The position numbers and the translations under genes are program-made. This document shows positions 1-10,693 of a DNA stretch of 64,000 nt, piece by piece. Within the stretch, counting starts at the first letter, position 1. Each line of letters starts with the position of its first letter. The DNA lies in contig NZ_CP045644.1 in the NCBI RefSeq assembly GCF_009498455.1, positions 1,891,001 to 1,955,000 on the forward strand, given 5' to 3'. A model generated the notes under the pieces. The model searched no databases, was not told the origin of the DNA, and saw only the letters and a list, made by a program, of their open reading frames with translations. This stretch comes from Variovorax paradoxus (GTDB taxonomy: Bacteria > Pseudomonadota > Gammaproteobacteria > Burkholderiales > Burkholderiaceae_C).

Positions 1-594
1 AAGGAAGCGCTGGGGCTGGGCGCGGTGCTGGCGCTGCTGTCCTTCGGACTGGTGCTCACTACCAACCGCACGACGGTGCTGTGGTCGTTCGCGGCGCTGG
101 CGATCACGCTGATCTACCCGTTCGCCAAGCGCTTCGTGTCGATCCCGCAGGCGGTGCTGGGCATCGCCTTCAGCTTCGGCATCCCGATGGCCTTTGCCGC
201 GGTGCAGTCGACGGTGCCGGCTTTTGCCTGGTGGCTGCTGGCGGGCAACCTGTTCTGGGTGCTGGCCTACGACACCGAGTACGCGATGGTGGACCGCGAC
301 GACGACCTGAAGATCGGCATGAAGACCTCGGCCATCACCTTCGGCCGTTTCGACGTGGCGGCGGTGATGGCCAGCTACGCGATCTTCCTGGCGGTCTGGA
401 TCTGGGCCGGTGCCAGCCGGTCGCTGGGGATGCTCTTCTATATGGGCATTGCCGCGGCGGCGGCCCAGGCGCTCTGGCACTGGCGCCTGATCCATGACCG
501 CACGCGCGACGGCTGCTTCAAGGCCTTCCGCGAAAACCACTGGCTGGGCTTCGCGGTGTTCGTCGGCATCGTGGCCGGCTATGCCATCCGATAA
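1..594 (+). CDS. ubiA: 4-hydroxybenzoate polyprenyltransferase UbiA, 5'-truncated by the window edge
   Basis: This is the last 197 residues of an inner-membrane prenyltransferase that joins the polyprenyl tail to 4-hydroxybenzoate in ubiquinone synthesis. The second Asp-rich Mg-diphosphate motif is visible as [19 protein letters not shown], and several hydrophobic helices surround it. The first Asp-rich motif and the true start lie outside the window; the frame is open from base 1. The MaoC-like gene follows 15 bp downstream and may be co-transcribed. Confidence 0.93.
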   Translation, partial: KEALGLGAVLALLSFGLVLTTNRTTVLWSFAALAITLIYPFAKRFVSIPQAVLGIAFSFGIPMAFAAVQSTVPAFAWWLLAGNLFWVLAYDTEYAMVDRDDDLKIGMKTSAITFGRFDVAAVMASYAIFLAVWIWAGASRSLGMLFYMGIAAAAAQALWHWRLIHDRTRDGCFKAFRENHWLGFAVFVGIVAGYAIR

Positions 595-609
595 AGGAAG
601 AGGCTGCAC

Positions 610-1077
610 ATGCTCGACCGCCTGACACAGAAGATCGGCCAGGAGGGCCTGTCCGAGTGGCATGCCATCACACAACAGATGGTCGACCAGTACGCGGTGC
701 TCTCGGGCGATGGCGAAGGCGAGTGGATCCACCTCGATCCGGAGCGCGCAGCCCGCGAGGCGAGCTACGGCGGAACGATCGTGCCGGGCTTTTTCCAGGT
801 TTCGCACCTGATCCGGCTGACCGGCGAGGCGATGCGCACGCTGCTGCCCTTCGATTCGAACCACGCGCTGAACTACGGCTTCGACCGCCTGCGCTTCGTG
901 AGGCCGATGCCGGTGGGTGCGCGCTTCCGGGCGCGGGTGCGCATTCTCAGCGCGACGCCCAAGGGAGAAGACGGTTTCCTGTTGAAGGAAGAGGTGCTGC
1001 TCGAACTCGAGGACGGCACGGTCACGCTGGCGGCCGAGTGGCTGTTCTTTCTCGGCCCGCGCGCGCTCGCTGGCTGA
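610..1077 (+). CDS. MaoC-like hot-dog fold dehydratase
   Basis: The 155-residue product has the hot-dog signature of MaoC/R-hydratase proteins: YAVLSGDGEGEWIHLDPERA near residues 26-45, with the Asp and His expected of the hydratase pair, then GGTIVPGFFQVSHL. Such proteins hydrate trans-2-enoyl-CoA or related thioesters. The ATG has a good ribosome site (AAGGAAGAGG) upstream. It follows ubiA directly, but no ubiquinone role is known for the family, so the substrate is open. Confidence 0.8.
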   Translation: MLDRLTQKIGQEGLSEWHAITQQMVDQYAVLSGDGEGEWIHLDPERAAREASYGGTIVPGFFQVSHLIRLTGEAMRTLLPFDSNHALNYGFDRLRFVRPMPVGARFRARVRILSATPKGEDGFLLKEEVLLELEDGTVTLAAEWLFFLGPRALAG

Positions 1078-1083
1078 CCGGCT

Positions 1084-1941
1084 TCAACCGCGGCCGAATT
1101 CCTCACCCAGCTCGGCGGCTCGTGTCTGCGCTGCGCGGATGGCGGTCTTGAACTGCGCCTTGACGTCCGCGCCTTCCAGCGAGGTGATCGCCGCGTAGGT
1201 GGTGCCGCCCTTGGACGTCACGCGTTCGCGCAGCACCGATGGCGGCTCGGTCGCGCTGTGGGCCAGCGCCGAGGCACCGGTGAACGTGCCGATGGCCAGC
1301 CGCTGGGCCTGGTCGGGCGTGAGGCCCATCTCGACGCCGGCTTCGGTCATCGCTTCGATGAAATAGAAAACGTAGGCCGGACCCGAGCCCGACAGCGCGG
1401 TCACCGCGTCGAGCGCGGGTTCGGCGTCGACCCAGATCAGCTCGCCGGTCGGCGCCAGCAACTGGCCGACGCGCGCACGGTCGGCGCCTTCGACGCCGGG
1501 CCGCGCGAAGAGGCCGGTCATGCCCTTGCCCACCAGCGCGGGCGTGTTGGGCATGGCGCGCACGACGCGCTCGGTACCGAGCCAGCGGGCGATGCTGTCG
1601 GACGGAATGCCCGCCGCCACGCTCAGGTGCAGGGCGTCGCCGGCAAAGGCGCGCACCGGACGGGCGGCTTCCGCGAAGGTCTGGGGCTTGACGGCCCACA
1701 CCACCACGTCGCAGCGTGCGAGGGCTTCGGTGGCCTCGGCCTGGGCCACGATGCCGTAGGACTGGGCGAGCTTGGTGCGGGCATCGTCGAAGGGTTCGAC
1801 CACTTCGAAGTTGTCGGCTGCGACGCCCTGCTGGATGAGGCCGCCGATGATGGCGCTGGCCATGTTGCCGCCGCCGATGAAGGCGATGGGGGGCAGGGGG
1901 CCCGGCGCGGTGCGGGGCAGGAAGGTCACGGCGATGGTCAT
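1084..1941 (-). CDS. proC: Pyrroline-5-carboxylate reductase
   Basis: This enzyme reduces 1-pyrroline-5-carboxylate to proline with NAD(P)H in the cytoplasm. The 285 residues begin with a short tail and then the Rossmann dinucleotide loop FIGGGNMASAIIGG at about 21-34. The ProC signature is seen near the C-terminus as VTSKGGTTYAAI. The length fits the family. The start codon overlaps the stop of the upstream lipoprotein gene by 4 bp, so the two are probably translationally coupled. Confidence 0.95.
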   Translation of the reverse strand: MTIAVTFLPRTAPGPLPPIAFIGGGNMASAIIGGLIQQGVAADNFEVVEPFDDARTKLAQSYGIVAQAEATEALARCDVVVWAVKPQTFAEAARPVRAFAGDALHLSVAAGIPSDSIARWLGTERVVRAMPNTPALVGKGMTGLFARPGVEGADRARVGQLLAPTGELIWVDAEPALDAVTALSGSGPAYVFYFIEAMTEAGVEMGLTPDQAQRLAIGTFTGASALAHSATEPPSVLRERVTSKGGTTYAAITSLEGADVKAQFKTAIRAAQTRAAELGEEFGRG

Positions 1942-3116
1942 GGTCGGTCGGTGTAGGCGAAGGCGGCGAACTGCGTCACTTGCAGCGGATTGAAATTGTC
2001 GTCGCTCACGACCACCAGCAGGCGGCGGCCGTCAGGCAGCGGTGGGCCCCAGCACATGCCCTCGGTGTTGTCGAGGCGCGAGAGGCCGAGGGTGGCGAAG
2101 TCGGCGACGAGCGTCTTGGCGGCCGGGCGGTGGTTGCCGGGCGCGAGGGTGTCGATGGCGAGCACGTCGTCGGCGGCGCGGGTGTCTATTTCATACAGGC
2201 GCAGCGAATTGCCGGCGCCCGCGGCGTAGGCGCGCTCGAGCACCAGCATGCGGTGGGCGTCGAGCATCAGCACCTCGCTCACGCCGTTGTCGGCGTAGGT
2301 GCCCGGGACCAGCGGGCGCAGCGGGATGGCGTCGGGCACGTAGGCGATCTGGCGCATGGCGCGGCCGGTCGACAGGTCGATCTGGGTGAAGCGGCAGGGG
2401 CCGCCGGCGGCGGAGGTGGTTGGGGCTGGGCCGTCCTGGACCAGGGCGTTTTCCATCGCGAGCCAGGCCGAGCGATCGTCGGGCGTGAGGGCCAGCCCCT
2501 CGAATGTCAGGTTGTCGCGCGGGCCGCGGCGTTGGGCCGGGTCCGGGGCGAACATCGGCGGCAGGGCGAATTCGCGCAGAAAGCGGCCGTCGCGCGCCGA
2601 TTCATACAGGGCGGGGCCGAAACCGCGGGCGATATCGCCTTCGCTGGTCCACAGCAGGGTGCCGGCCGAGGGGCGCAGGCGCAGGGCTTCGGGGTCGGGA
2701 ATGGGCAGGGCGGCAACCGCCTGGCGCCGCGCGGGCCAGGGGCCGGCACCGGGGCGTTGCAGCTGGACAACGCCGGTGGCTTCGGGGGCGGTGTCGCCGG
2801 GCAGGCGCCATCGTGCCGTGTAGCAGCGGACGGGAGCCAAGTCTGACCGGTCATCGCTGAGAAGCAGGTACTCACCTTTGGCGGCGTCGTAGTCGATGCC
2901 TGAGAGGCCGCCCGCTGTGGTGCTCTCTATAGAGAGTCGATGCGCCCAGCGGGCTTCTCCCAGGCGCTGCAGCCGGCCGGTGTCTGGTGCCGGCGCGGCG
3001 CTGCGGCATCCTGCGAGCCCCAGAGATCCCAGCCCCAGCAGGCCGGCGCCGCCCGCCAGCAGGCGTCGGCGCAGCACAGAAGGCGGCGAAATGAGGGGGT
3101 GAGAGGGGGCGCGCAC
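1938..3116 (-). CDS. Esterase-like activity of phytase family protein, Tat-exported lipoprotein
   Basis: The product begins with a twin-arginine-like stretch RRRLLAGGAGLLGLGSLG followed by the lipobox LAGC, so it is probably a Tat-dependent lipoprotein. The body has motifs typical of the phytase-like esterase group (GLSGIDYD, LSDDRSDL, NLTFEGLALTPDDRSAWLAMENAL, DNTEGMCWG). The frame stays open to a distant ATG at 3206, but that start would overlap the ribosomal promoter. GTG at 3116 is preferred here and GTG at 3077 is also possible; neither has a strong ribosome site. Enzyme substrate is unknown. Confidence 0.75.
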   Translation of the reverse strand: MRAPSHPLISPPSVLRRRLLAGGAGLLGLGSLGLAGCRSAAPAPDTGRLQRLGEARWAHRLSIESTTAGGLSGIDYDAAKGEYLLLSDDRSDLAPVRCYTARWRLPGDTAPEATGVVQLQRPGAGPWPARRQAVAALPIPDPEALRLRPSAGTLLWTSEGDIARGFGPALYESARDGRFLREFALPPMFAPDPAQRRGPRDNLTFEGLALTPDDRSAWLAMENALVQDGPAPTTSAAGGPCRFTQIDLSTGRAMRQIAYVPDAIPLRPLVPGTYADNGVSEVLMLDAHRMLVLERAYAAGAGNSLRLYEIDTRAADDVLAIDTLAPGNHRPAAKTLVADFATLGLSRLDNTEGMCWGPPLPDGRRLLVVVSDDNFNPLQVTQFAAFAYTDRP

Positions 3117-3159
3117 GCCACAAAGTCTAGCGGCTGTCGAAGTTCGCGTAATGAGGCAG

Positions 3160-3188
3160 TTGACATCCCTGGATATGGGTGCCACAAT
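3160..3188 (+). promoter_or_regulatory. Sigma-70 promoter for the spc operon
   Basis: TTGACA at 3160-3165 and CACAAT at 3183-3188 are separated by exactly 17 bp, a near-consensus vegetative promoter. It drives a leader of about 140 nt before rplN. The leader contains a small hairpin CTTCGC...GCGAAG near 3197-3217, which could serve translational feedback; that role is only inferred. Confidence 0.85.
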
Positions 3189-3331
3189 CGCGGGCTTCGC
3201 TTTCAAAAGGCGAAGCTTTCAGCCCAAAGCGGAAGCATCTCGAGTGGTTCGAGGTGTGGACGACGGGCCCAAGACTGACCGCGGTGTCTCCCTCCTGGAG
3301 GCTCATCGGTACAAGTTGGGAATATCAAGAA

Positions 3332-3700
3332 ATGATCCAAACTGAATCCCGGCTCGAAGTGGCCGACAACACGGGCGCGAAATCCGTCCTGTGTATCAAG
3401 GTGCTCGGTGGCTCCAAGCGGCGTTACGCCAGCGTGGGCGACGTCATCAAGGTCAGCATCAAGGAAGCCGCTCCACGTGGTCGCGTCAAGAAGGGCGAGA
3501 TCTACAGTGCAGTGGTGGTCCGCACCGCCAAGGGCATCCGTCGTGCTGACGGTTCGCTCGTCAAGTTCGACGGCAATGCCGCCGTGCTGCTCAATGCCAA
3601 GCTGGAGCCTATCGGCACCCGCATCTTCGGACCGGTCACGCGCGAACTGCGCACCGAGAAGTTCATGAAGATCGTGTCGCTGGCACCCGAAGTTCTCTAA
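3332..3700 (+). CDS. rplN: 50S ribosomal protein L14
   Basis: The 122-residue product starts [17 protein letters not shown], the normal L14 N-terminus and length, so the ATG at 3332 is chosen over a longer open frame. It binds 23S rRNA near the intersubunit bridge. Here it is the first gene of its transcript, because the gene upstream is divergent and the S10-operon genes (ending in rpsQ) are not adjacent. Confidence 0.98.
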   Translation: MIQTESRLEVADNTGAKSVLCIKVLGGSKRRYASVGDVIKVSIKEAAPRGRVKKGEIYSAVVVRTAKGIRRADGSLVKFDGNAAVLLNAKLEPIGTRIFGPVTRELRTEKFMKIVSLAPEVL

Positions 3701-3712
3701 GGACACAACGCC

Positions 3713-4045
3713 ATGAACAAGATTCGCAAAGGCGACCAGGTCATCGTGTTGGCCGGTCGTGACAAGGGCAAGCGCGGCGTCGTGTCGCTGCGCGCAGACG
3801 ATTCGCATGTGATCGTCGACGGCATCAACCTCGTCAAGAAGCACACCAAGCCGAACCCCCTCAAGGGTACGACCGGTGGCATCGTCGAGAAGACCATGCC
3901 GATTCACCAATCCAACGTGGCGATCTTCAATGCTGCGACCGGCAAGGCCGATCGCGTGGGCATCAAGGTCACCCAAGGTGCCGACGGCAAGCGCGTGGCT
4001 GTTCGCGTCTTCAAGTCGAGCGGCGACGAAATCAAGTTCGCCTAA
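3713..4045 (+). CDS. rplX: 50S ribosomal protein L24
   Basis: The 110-residue product carries the KOW-type start [20 protein letters not shown], typical of L24, an early assembly initiator on 23S rRNA. An AAGGA ribosome site precedes the ATG. It lies 12 bp after rplN in the spc operon order. Confidence 0.98.
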   Translation: MNKIRKGDQVIVLAGRDKGKRGVVSLRADDSHVIVDGINLVKKHTKPNPLKGTTGGIVEKTMPIHQSNVAIFNAATGKADRVGIKVTQGADGKRVAVRVFKSSGDEIKFA

Positions 4046-4056
4046 GAGGTACTCAC

Positions 4057-4596
4057 ATGGCACGTCTCCAACAACACTATCGCGAAAAGATCGCGAAAGA
4101 CCTGACGGAAAAGTTCGGCTACAAGTCGCCGATGCAAGTTCCGCGTCTCACCAAGATCACCCTGAACATGGGTGTGGGTGAAGCAGTCGCCGACAAGAAG
4201 GTCCTCGACAACGCTGTCGCCGACCTGACCAAGATCGCTGGCCAGAAGCCCGTGGTCACCAAGTCGAAGAAGGCCATCGCTGGCTTCAAGATCCGCGAAA
4301 ACCAGCCGATCGGCTGCATGGTCACGCTGCGTGGCGTGCACATGTACGAGTTCCTGGACCGTTTCGTCACCGTGGCCCTGCCCCGCGTGCGTGACTTCCG
4401 TGGTATCTCGGGTCGCGCATTCGATGGCCGTGGCAACTACAACATCGGCGTCAAAGAGCAGATCATTTTCCCTGAGATCGAGTACGACAAGGTCGACGCC
4501 CTGCGCGGTCTCAATATCAGCATCACGACGACGGCCAAGACCGACGAAGAAGCCAAGGCGCTTCTCGCTGGCTTCCGTTTCCCGTTCAAGAACTGA
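4057..4596 (+). CDS. rplE: 50S ribosomal protein L5
   Basis: The 179 residues match L5, the 5S rRNA-binding protein of the central protuberance, with the conserved blocks [10 protein letters not shown] and [21 protein letters not shown]. Length and position after rplX are standard. Confidence 0.98.
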   Translation: MARLQQHYREKIAKDLTEKFGYKSPMQVPRLTKITLNMGVGEAVADKKVLDNAVADLTKIAGQKPVVTKSKKAIAGFKIRENQPIGCMVTLRGVHMYEFLDRFVTVALPRVRDFRGISGRAFDGRGNYNIGVKEQIIFPEIEYDKVDALRGLNISITTTAKTDEEAKALLAGFRFPFKN

Positions 4597-4604
4597 GGCG
4601 AACC

Positions 4605-4910
4605 ATGGCCAAACAATCTTTGATCCAGCGCGAACTCAAGCGCGACAAGCTGGTTGCCAAGTTCGCTGCGAAGCACGCAGAGCTGAAGGCAATTTCCAAC
4701 GACGCGAAGAAGAGCGACGAAGAGCGCGCAGCAGCCCGCCTGGGCCTGCAGAAGCTTCCGCGCAACGCGAACCCGACCCGTCAGCGCAACCGTTGCGCCA
4801 TCACCGGTCGTCCGCGTGGCACCTTCCGTCAATTCGGTCTGGCTCGCGCCAAGATCCGCGAACTGGCGTTCAATGGCGACATCCCCGGTGTCACCAAGGC
4901 CAGCTGGTAA
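4605..4910 (+). CDS. rpsN: 30S ribosomal protein S14, zinc-free type
   Basis: The 101-residue product is the long S14 form. The C-terminal block [20 protein letters not shown] has a single Cys, so the zinc-binding CxxC pairs of the short paralogue are absent. It assembles late in the 30S head. Eight bases separate it from rplE. Confidence 0.97.
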   Translation: MAKQSLIQRELKRDKLVAKFAAKHAELKAISNDAKKSDEERAAARLGLQKLPRNANPTRQRNRCAITGRPRGTFRQFGLARAKIRELAFNGDIPGVTKASW

Positions 4911-4930
4911 GCCAGGCAGGAGCAAACAAC

Positions 4931-5326
4931 ATGAGCATGAGTGATCCCATTGCCGACCTGCTGACGCGTATCCGTAACGCGCAGATGGTGGCGAAGCCCA
5001 CTGTGTCGATCCCGTCTTCCAAGGTGAAGGCCGCGATTGCACAAGTCCTGAAGGACGAAGGCTACATCGACGGCTTCGAAGTGAAGACCGATGCCGGCAA
5101 GTCCGAACTCGTCATCACGCTGAAGTACTACGCTGGCCGTCCGGTCATCGAACGTATCGAGCGCGTGAGCCGCCCCGGCCTGCGCGTCTACAAGGCCAGC
5201 GCTGCCATCCCGCAAGTCCAGAACGGCCTCGGCGTTGCGATCGTCACGACCCCCCAGGGCGTGATGACCGACCGCAAGGCTCGCGCTACCGGTGTCGGTG
5301 GCGAAGTTCTGTGCTACGTCGCCTAA
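4931..5326 (+). CDS. rpsH: 30S ribosomal protein S8
   Basis: The 131-residue product begins [18 protein letters not shown], the S8 N-terminus, so ATG 4931 is taken although the frame stays open far upstream. In E. coli S8 is the translational repressor of the spc operon; whether the leader here carries its target is not shown. Confidence 0.97.
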   Translation: MSMSDPIADLLTRIRNAQMVAKPTVSIPSSKVKAAIAQVLKDEGYIDGFEVKTDAGKSELVITLKYYAGRPVIERIERVSRPGLRVYKASAAIPQVQNGLGVAIVTTPQGVMTDRKARATGVGGEVLCYVA

Positions 5327-5350
5327 CCGAGACATCGAGGAGTTACTGAA

Positions 5351-5884
5351 ATGTCCCGAGTAGGAAAAATGCCGGTCGCCATCCCCGCAGGTGTGGATGT
5401 GTCGATCAAGGAAGACCAGATCAGCGTCAAGGGCACGGGCGGCACGCTCAACCTGGCTCGCAATGCGCTGGTGAATGTCGTCAGCAATGACGGCAAGCTG
5501 AGCTTCGAGCCCGCCAACGAATCGCGTGAAGCGAATGCGATGAGCGGCACGATCCGTCAGCTGGTGAACAACATGGTGGTTGGCGTGACCAAGGGCTTCG
5601 AGAAGAAGCTCAACCTGGTCGGCGTCGGCTACAAGGCTGCAGCGTCCAACAACAAGTTGAACCTGCAAGTCGGTTACTCGCACCCGGTCAACATCGACAT
5701 GCCGCAAGGCATCACGGTGACCACCGCGACCCCGACCGAAATCGTGATCAAGGGTGCTGACCGTCAGCGCGTTGGTCAAATCGCCGCTGAGATCCGCGCT
5801 GTTCGTCCGCCTGAGCCTTACAAGGGCAAGGGCATCCGTTATTCGGACGAGAAGATCGTGATCAAAGAGACCAAGAAGAAGTAA
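5351..5884 (+). CDS. rplF: 50S ribosomal protein L6
   Basis: The 177 residues show the L6 start [15 protein letters not shown] and the C-terminal signature [14 protein letters not shown]. It binds 23S rRNA near the sarcin-ricin loop. It is in normal spc order and has an upstream GAGGAG ribosome site. Confidence 0.98.
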   Translation: MSRVGKMPVAIPAGVDVSIKEDQISVKGTGGTLNLARNALVNVVSNDGKLSFEPANESREANAMSGTIRQLVNNMVVGVTKGFEKKLNLVGVGYKAAASNNKLNLQVGYSHPVNIDMPQGITVTTATPTEIVIKGADRQRVGQIAAEIRAVRPPEPYKGKGIRYSDEKIVIKETKKK

Positions 5885-5898
5885 GGGGCAGCAAAATG

Positions 5899-6264
5899 AT
5901 GTTGACCAAAAAAGCACAGCGTCTTCGCCGCTCGCGCCAGACCCGCATCCGGATCGCGACGCAGGGCGTGGCTCGCCTCACGGTGAACCGCACCAACCTG
6001 CACATCTATGCCACCGTCATTTCCGACGACGGCACCAAGGTGATCGCAACCGCATCGACCGCCGAAGCCGACGTGCGCGCAGCACTCGGCGCCTCGGGCA
6101 AGGGTGGCAATGCCGCCGCTGCCACCGCCATCGGCAAGCGCATCGCTGAAAAGGCGAAGGCTGCCGGCGTCGAGAAGGTCGCTTTCGATCGCGCAGGTTT
6201 CGCCTACCACGGCCGCGTCAAGGCGCTGGCCGAGGCAGCCCGCGAAGCCGGTCTGCAGTTCTAA
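5899..6264 (+). CDS. rplR: 50S ribosomal protein L18
   Basis: The 121-residue product ([19 protein letters not shown]) binds 5S rRNA and ends with the typical [18 protein letters not shown]. Two ATG codons are adjacent at 5896 and 5899. The second gives the usual family length and a spacing of about ten bases from AGGGGC; the first cannot be excluded. Confidence 0.96.
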   Translation: MLTKKAQRLRRSRQTRIRIATQGVARLTVNRTNLHIYATVISDDGTKVIATASTAEADVRAALGASGKGGNAAAATAIGKRIAEKAKAAGVEKVAFDRAGFAYHGRVKALAEAAREAGLQF

Positions 6265-6282
6265 TCGGACACGAGATTCAAA

Positions 6283-6801
6283 ATGGCAAAGATTCAAGCA
6301 AGAACGCAGAACGAAGGTCCTGAGGACGGTTTGCGCGAGAAGATGATCGCGATCAACCGCGTCACCAAGGTGGTGAAGGGTGGTCGTATCCTCGGTTTCG
6401 CAGCACTGACCGTGGTCGGTGACGGTGAAGGCCGCGTCGGCATGGGCAAGGGCAAGTCGAAGGAAGTGCCTGCTGCCGTGCAGAAGGCAATGGAAGAAGC
6501 CCGTCGCAACCTGTTCAAGGCTGCGATCAAGAACGGCACGCTGCACCACCAGGTGCAAGGCCATCATGGTGCCGCCAGGGTCGTGATGTATCCGGCTCCC
6601 AAGGGTACCGGCATCATCGCCGGCGGCCCGATGCGCGCCGTGTTCGAAGTCATGGGCATCACCGACATCGTGGCCAAGAGCCATGGTTCGTCGAACCCCT
6701 ACAACATGGTTCGCGCCACGCTCGACGGGTTGAAGAACTCGACGACGGCCGGCAATGTGGCTGCCAAGCGCGGTCTCACCGTCGAAGAAATCTTCGCCTG
6801 A
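6283..6801 (+). CDS. rpsE: 30S ribosomal protein S5
   Basis: The 172 residues contain the S5 RNA-binding block [19 protein letters not shown] and the C-terminal [20 protein letters not shown]. The protein acts in decoding accuracy on the 30S body. Normal length and order. Confidence 0.98.
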   Translation: MAKIQARTQNEGPEDGLREKMIAINRVTKVVKGGRILGFAALTVVGDGEGRVGMGKGKSKEVPAAVQKAMEEARRNLFKAAIKNGTLHHQVQGHHGAARVVMYPAPKGTGIIAGGPMRAVFEVMGITDIVAKSHGSSNPYNMVRATLDGLKNSTTAGNVAAKRGLTVEEIFA

Positions 6802-6836
6802 GCGCAAGCTCTCGCAAGGCTGAAGGAAGCATTCAA

Positions 6837-7019
6837 ATGACGCAACAACAAACCCTCAAGGTGCAGCTGGTGAAGAGCCCGATCGGCACCAAGGAATCGC
6901 ATCGCGCGACCGTGCGTGGCCTCGGCCTGCGCAAGCTCAACAGCGTGAGCGAGCTGCAAGACACGCCCGCAGTGCGCGGCATGATCAACAAGATCAGTTA
7001 TCTGGTCAAAGTTCTGTAA
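6837..7019 (+). CDS. rpmD: 50S ribosomal protein L30
   Basis: This is a 60-residue L30 with the core [20 protein letters not shown] and GLRKLNSV. It sits between rpsE and rplO as usual, 35 bp after rpsE, with AAGGAAG upstream of the ATG. Confidence 0.97.
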   Translation: MTQQQTLKVQLVKSPIGTKESHRATVRGLGLRKLNSVSELQDTPAVRGMINKISYLVKVL

Positions 7020-7030
7020 GAGAGACTGAT

Positions 7031-7462
7031 ATGGAACTCAATGGCATCAAGCCGGCAGCTGGCGCCAAGCACGCCAAGCGTCGCGTCGGCCGCGGTATCG
7101 GCTCCGGCATCGGCAAGACCGCAGGTCGCGGTCACAAGGGCCAGAAGTCGCGCGCAGGCGGTTTCCACAAGGTCGGCTTCGAAGGCGGTCAAATGCCGCT
7201 GCAGCGTCGCCTGCCGAAGCGTGGCTTCAAGTCGCACCTGCTGAAGTACAACGCCGAAGTCACGCTGACTGCTCTCGAGCAGCTCGGCCTGGCCGAAGTC
7301 GATGTCCTGGCACTGAAGCAAGCCGGCCTCGTGGGCCAGCTCGCCAAGGTCGTCAAGATCATCAAGACCGGCGAACTCACCAAGGCCGTCAAGCTGACGG
7401 GCGTGGGTGCGACCGCTGGTGCCAAGGCTGCGATCGAAGCGGCCGGCGGCAGCTTCGCCTGA
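7031..7462 (+). CDS. rplO: 50S ribosomal protein L15
   Basis: The 143-residue product has the basic, Gly-rich L15 N-terminal half ([20 protein letters not shown]) and the [15 protein letters not shown] block. It is a late-assembly 23S rRNA-binding protein. It lies 11 bp after rpmD. Confidence 0.97.
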   Translation: MELNGIKPAAGAKHAKRRVGRGIGSGIGKTAGRGHKGQKSRAGGFHKVGFEGGQMPLQRRLPKRGFKSHLLKYNAEVTLTALEQLGLAEVDVLALKQAGLVGQLAKVVKIIKTGELTKAVKLTGVGATAGAKAAIEAAGGSFA

Positions 7463-7489
7463 TCACCTTCGGACTGAAAGAAGTTCTTC

Positions 7490-8803
7490 GTGGCAACTAA
7501 CGCGGCAACGATCGCAAAAACAGGCAAGTTCGGCGACCTCCGTCGTCGGCTCGTCTTTTTGCTGCTCGCGCTCGTGGTCTACCGGATTGGCGCGCACATT
7601 CCTGTGCCGGGTATCAACCCGGACCAGCTGGCAGCGTTGTTCCAGGGCCAGCAGGGCGGCATTCTGAGCCTGTTCAACATGTTCTCGGGCGGGGCGCTGT
7701 CGCGTTTCACCGTGTTCGCGTTGGGGATCATGCCGTACATCTCGGCGTCGATCATCATGCAGCTGATGACCTACGTGCTTCCTACCTTCGAGCAATTGAA
7801 GAAGGAAGGCGAGGCTGGTCGCCGCAAGATCACGCAGTACACGCGCTATGGCGCACTCGGCCTGGCCCTGTTCCAGTCGTTCAGCATCGCAGTGGCCCTC
7901 GAATCGTCGGCTGGTCTGGTGATCGCCCCCGGTTTCGGCTTCCGCCTGACCGCCATGGTGAGCCTGACCGCTGGTTCGATGTTCCTGATGTGGCTCGGCG
8001 AGCAGATCACCGAACGCGGCTTGGGCAACGGCATCTCGATCCTGATCTTTGCAGGTATCGCGGCCGGTCTCCCGGGTGCCATCGGTGGCTTGGCTTCGCT
8101 GGTGACGACCGGTGCGATGAACCCCATCGTCGCGCTCTTCATCATCGCTGTCGTGGTGCTGGTCACTTACTTCGTGGTGTTCGTGGAACGCGGTCAGCGC
8201 AAGATCCTCGTGAACTATGCGCGGCGCCAGGTTGGCAACAAGGTCTACGGCGGTCAGTCGTCGCACCTGCCCCTGAAGCTGAACATGGCCGGTGTGATTC
8301 CTCCGATCTTCGCGTCGTCGATCATTCTGCTGCCGGCAACGGTGGTGGGCTGGTTCAGCGCCGGTGACGGTGGCTTCCGCTGGATCAAGGACATCGCCAG
8401 CGCACTGCGTCCGGGCGAGCCGATCTACGTGCTGCTGTACGCTGCTGCGATCGTTTTCTTCTGCTTCTTCTACACGGCACTCGTGTTCAACAGCAAGGAA
8501 ACGGCCGACAACCTGAAGAAGAGTGGTGCGTTCATTCCTGGCATTCGCCCGGGTGACCAGACCGCTCGCTATATCGACAAGATTCTGGTTCGCCTGACGT
8601 TGGCTGGCGCGGTGTACATCACCTTCGTCTGCCTGCTGCCCGAGTTCCTGATCCTGAAGTACAACGTCCCGTTCTACTTCGGTGGTACCTCCCTGCTGAT
8701 CATCGTGGTCGTCACGATGGACTTCATGGCCCAGGTGCAAAACTACATGATGTCCCAGCAGTACGAATCGCTGCTGAAGAAGGCTAACTTCAAGACATCG
8801 TAG
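7490..8803 (+). CDS. secY: Protein translocase subunit SecY
   Basis: The 437-residue inner-membrane channel protein has the hallmark PVPGIN segment after the first helix, [28 protein letters not shown], and about ten membrane helices. The start is GTG at 7490 ([21 protein letters not shown]). It forms the SecYEG channel with SecE and SecG. A weak GAAAGAAG site precedes the start. Confidence 0.97.
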   Translation: MATNAATIAKTGKFGDLRRRLVFLLLALVVYRIGAHIPVPGINPDQLAALFQGQQGGILSLFNMFSGGALSRFTVFALGIMPYISASIIMQLMTYVLPTFEQLKKEGEAGRRKITQYTRYGALGLALFQSFSIAVALESSAGLVIAPGFGFRLTAMVSLTAGSMFLMWLGEQITERGLGNGISILIFAGIAAGLPGAIGGLASLVTTGAMNPIVALFIIAVVVLVTYFVVFVERGQRKILVNYARRQVGNKVYGGQSSHLPLKLNMAGVIPPIFASSIILLPATVVGWFSAGDGGFRWIKDIASALRPGEPIYVLLYAAAIVFFCFFYTALVFNSKETADNLKKSGAFIPGIRPGDQTARYIDKILVRLTLAGAVYITFVCLLPEFLILKYNVPFYFGGTSLLIIVVVTMDFMAQVQNYMMSQQYESLLKKANFKTS

Positions 8804-8877
8804 GGCTGTGAGTTTCAGTATTGAGAATTTGGGTGTGGGCGGTGTACCGCCACGTTAAACAGTTTTAGGAGAATGAA

Positions 8878-8991
8878 ATGAGAGTTTCGGCTTCGGTCAA
8901 AACCATCTGCCGTAATTGCAAGGTCATCCGCCGTAAAGGTGTGGTGCGTGTGATTTGCACCGACCCGCGCCACAAGCAGCGCCAGGGTTGA
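8878..8991 (+). CDS. rpmJ: 50S ribosomal protein L36, zinc-binding type
   Basis: This 37-residue protein starts [20 protein letters not shown]. Cys11, Cys14, Cys27 and His32 form the zinc site of the C+ form. The gene is preceded by TAGGAGAATGAA as ribosome site. The 74-bp gap after secY contains no infA, which in many beta-proteobacteria lies here. Confidence 0.97.
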   Translation: MRVSASVKTICRNCKVIRRKGVVRVICTDPRHKQRQG

Positions 8992-9014
8992 TTGAAGAGT
9001 ATTAGAGGACGCAC

Positions 9015-9380
9015 ATGGCACGTATTGCTGGCATCAACATCCCGCCGCACAAGCACGCTGAAATCGGCCTGACCGCCATTTTCGGTATCGGTCGCACCCG
9101 CGCCCGTCAAATCTGCGAAGCGAGCGGCATCGAATATTCGAAGAAGATCAAGGATCTGACCGACGCCGATCTCGAAAAGATCCGCGACCAGATCGCTCTG
9201 TTCACGATCGAAGGCGATCTGCGTCGCGAGACGACGATGAACATCAAGCGTTTGATGGACATCGGCTGCTATCGCGGCTTCCGTCACCGTCGCGGCCTGC
9301 CGATGCGCGGCCAGCGCACGCGCACCAACGCCCGCACCCGCAAGGGTCCGCGCAAGGCTGCGCAGTCCCTGAAGAAATAA
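9015..9380 (+). CDS. rpsM: 30S ribosomal protein S13
   Basis: The 121-residue S13 begins [20 protein letters not shown] and ends with the typical basic tail [19 protein letters not shown]. It contacts the P-site tRNA and bridges to the 50S subunit. Start of the alpha-operon set. Confidence 0.98.
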   Translation: MARIAGINIPPHKHAEIGLTAIFGIGRTRARQICEASGIEYSKKIKDLTDADLEKIRDQIALFTIEGDLRRETTMNIKRLMDIGCYRGFRHRRGLPMRGQRTRTNARTRKGPRKAAQSLKK

Positions 9381-9392
9381 GGATAGACAAGC

Positions 9393-9797
9393 ATGGCTAA
9401 AGCACCTGCAAACAACGCCGCACAGCGCGTTCGCAAGAAGGTTCGCAAGAACGTTGCGGACGGTATCGCCCACGTGCATGCCTCGTTCAACAACACCATC
9501 ATCACGATCACCGATCGCCAGGGCAACGCCCTGTCGTGGGCTTCGTCGGGTGGCCAGGGCTTCAAGGGCTCGCGCAAGTCGACCCCGTTCGCTGCGCAGG
9601 TCGCTTCCGAAGTGGCCGGCCGTGCTGCTGTCGAACAAGGTATCAAGAACCTCGACGTCGAGATCAAGGGCCCCGGTCCTGGTCGCGAGTCGTCGGTGCG
9701 CGCCCTGGCTGCGCTCGGCATCCGGATCAATTCCATTGCCGACGTGACGCCCGTTCCGCACAACGGCTGCCGTCCCCAGAAGCGTCGCCGCATCTGA
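9393..9797 (+). CDS. rpsK: 30S ribosomal protein S11
   Basis: The 134 residues contain the S11 blocks [19 protein letters not shown] and the C-terminal [13 protein letters not shown]. It lies on the 30S platform. A strong intrinsic terminator follows within 20 bp, before rpsD. Confidence 0.98.
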   Translation: MAKAPANNAAQRVRKKVRKNVADGIAHVHASFNNTIITITDRQGNALSWASSGGQGFKGSRKSTPFAAQVASEVAGRAAVEQGIKNLDVEIKGPGPGRESSVRALAALGIRINSIADVTPVPHNGCRPQKRRRI

Positions 9798-9812
9798 TCG
9801 TCAGTCCGCAAG

Positions 9813-9851
9813 GCGCAGCCAGCTTTCGAGCGGCTGCGCATTTGTTTTTTC
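9813..9851 (+). terminator. Intrinsic terminator between rpsK and rpsD
   Basis: GCGCAGCC (9813-9820) pairs with GGCTGCGC (9832-9839). Inside, GCT and AGC close a TTCG tetraloop with one bulged A. A run TTTGTTTTTT follows from 9841. This is a full rho-independent terminator inside what is usually one alpha operon. Confidence 0.85.
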
Positions 9852-9927
9852 ACTAAGCCCACCGCCATCGGCACATCCGCCGACGGCTCCCGCAGGCAAC
9901 TGCGGCAGATGACACCAAGGAAATACC

Positions 9928-10551
<624 letters not shown>

Positions 10552-10693
10552 TTTTCTCTACCCGCCTGCGCGTCTTTGCGCCGGCGGGAGATTGATATTG
10601 TTGTTCACGTTCCTGCTCCGCACTCTGTTGCGGATCAGGCGCTTCACCAGCCTTACCGGTGTAACGAGCCGGGGGTATTGAGAGGAAGTCTGC

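Noticed and set aside
7463..8740. Long minus-strand frame opposite secY
   Set aside because: Composition (His/Arg/Gln-rich) is that of a shadow frame; secY is unmistakable on the plus strand.
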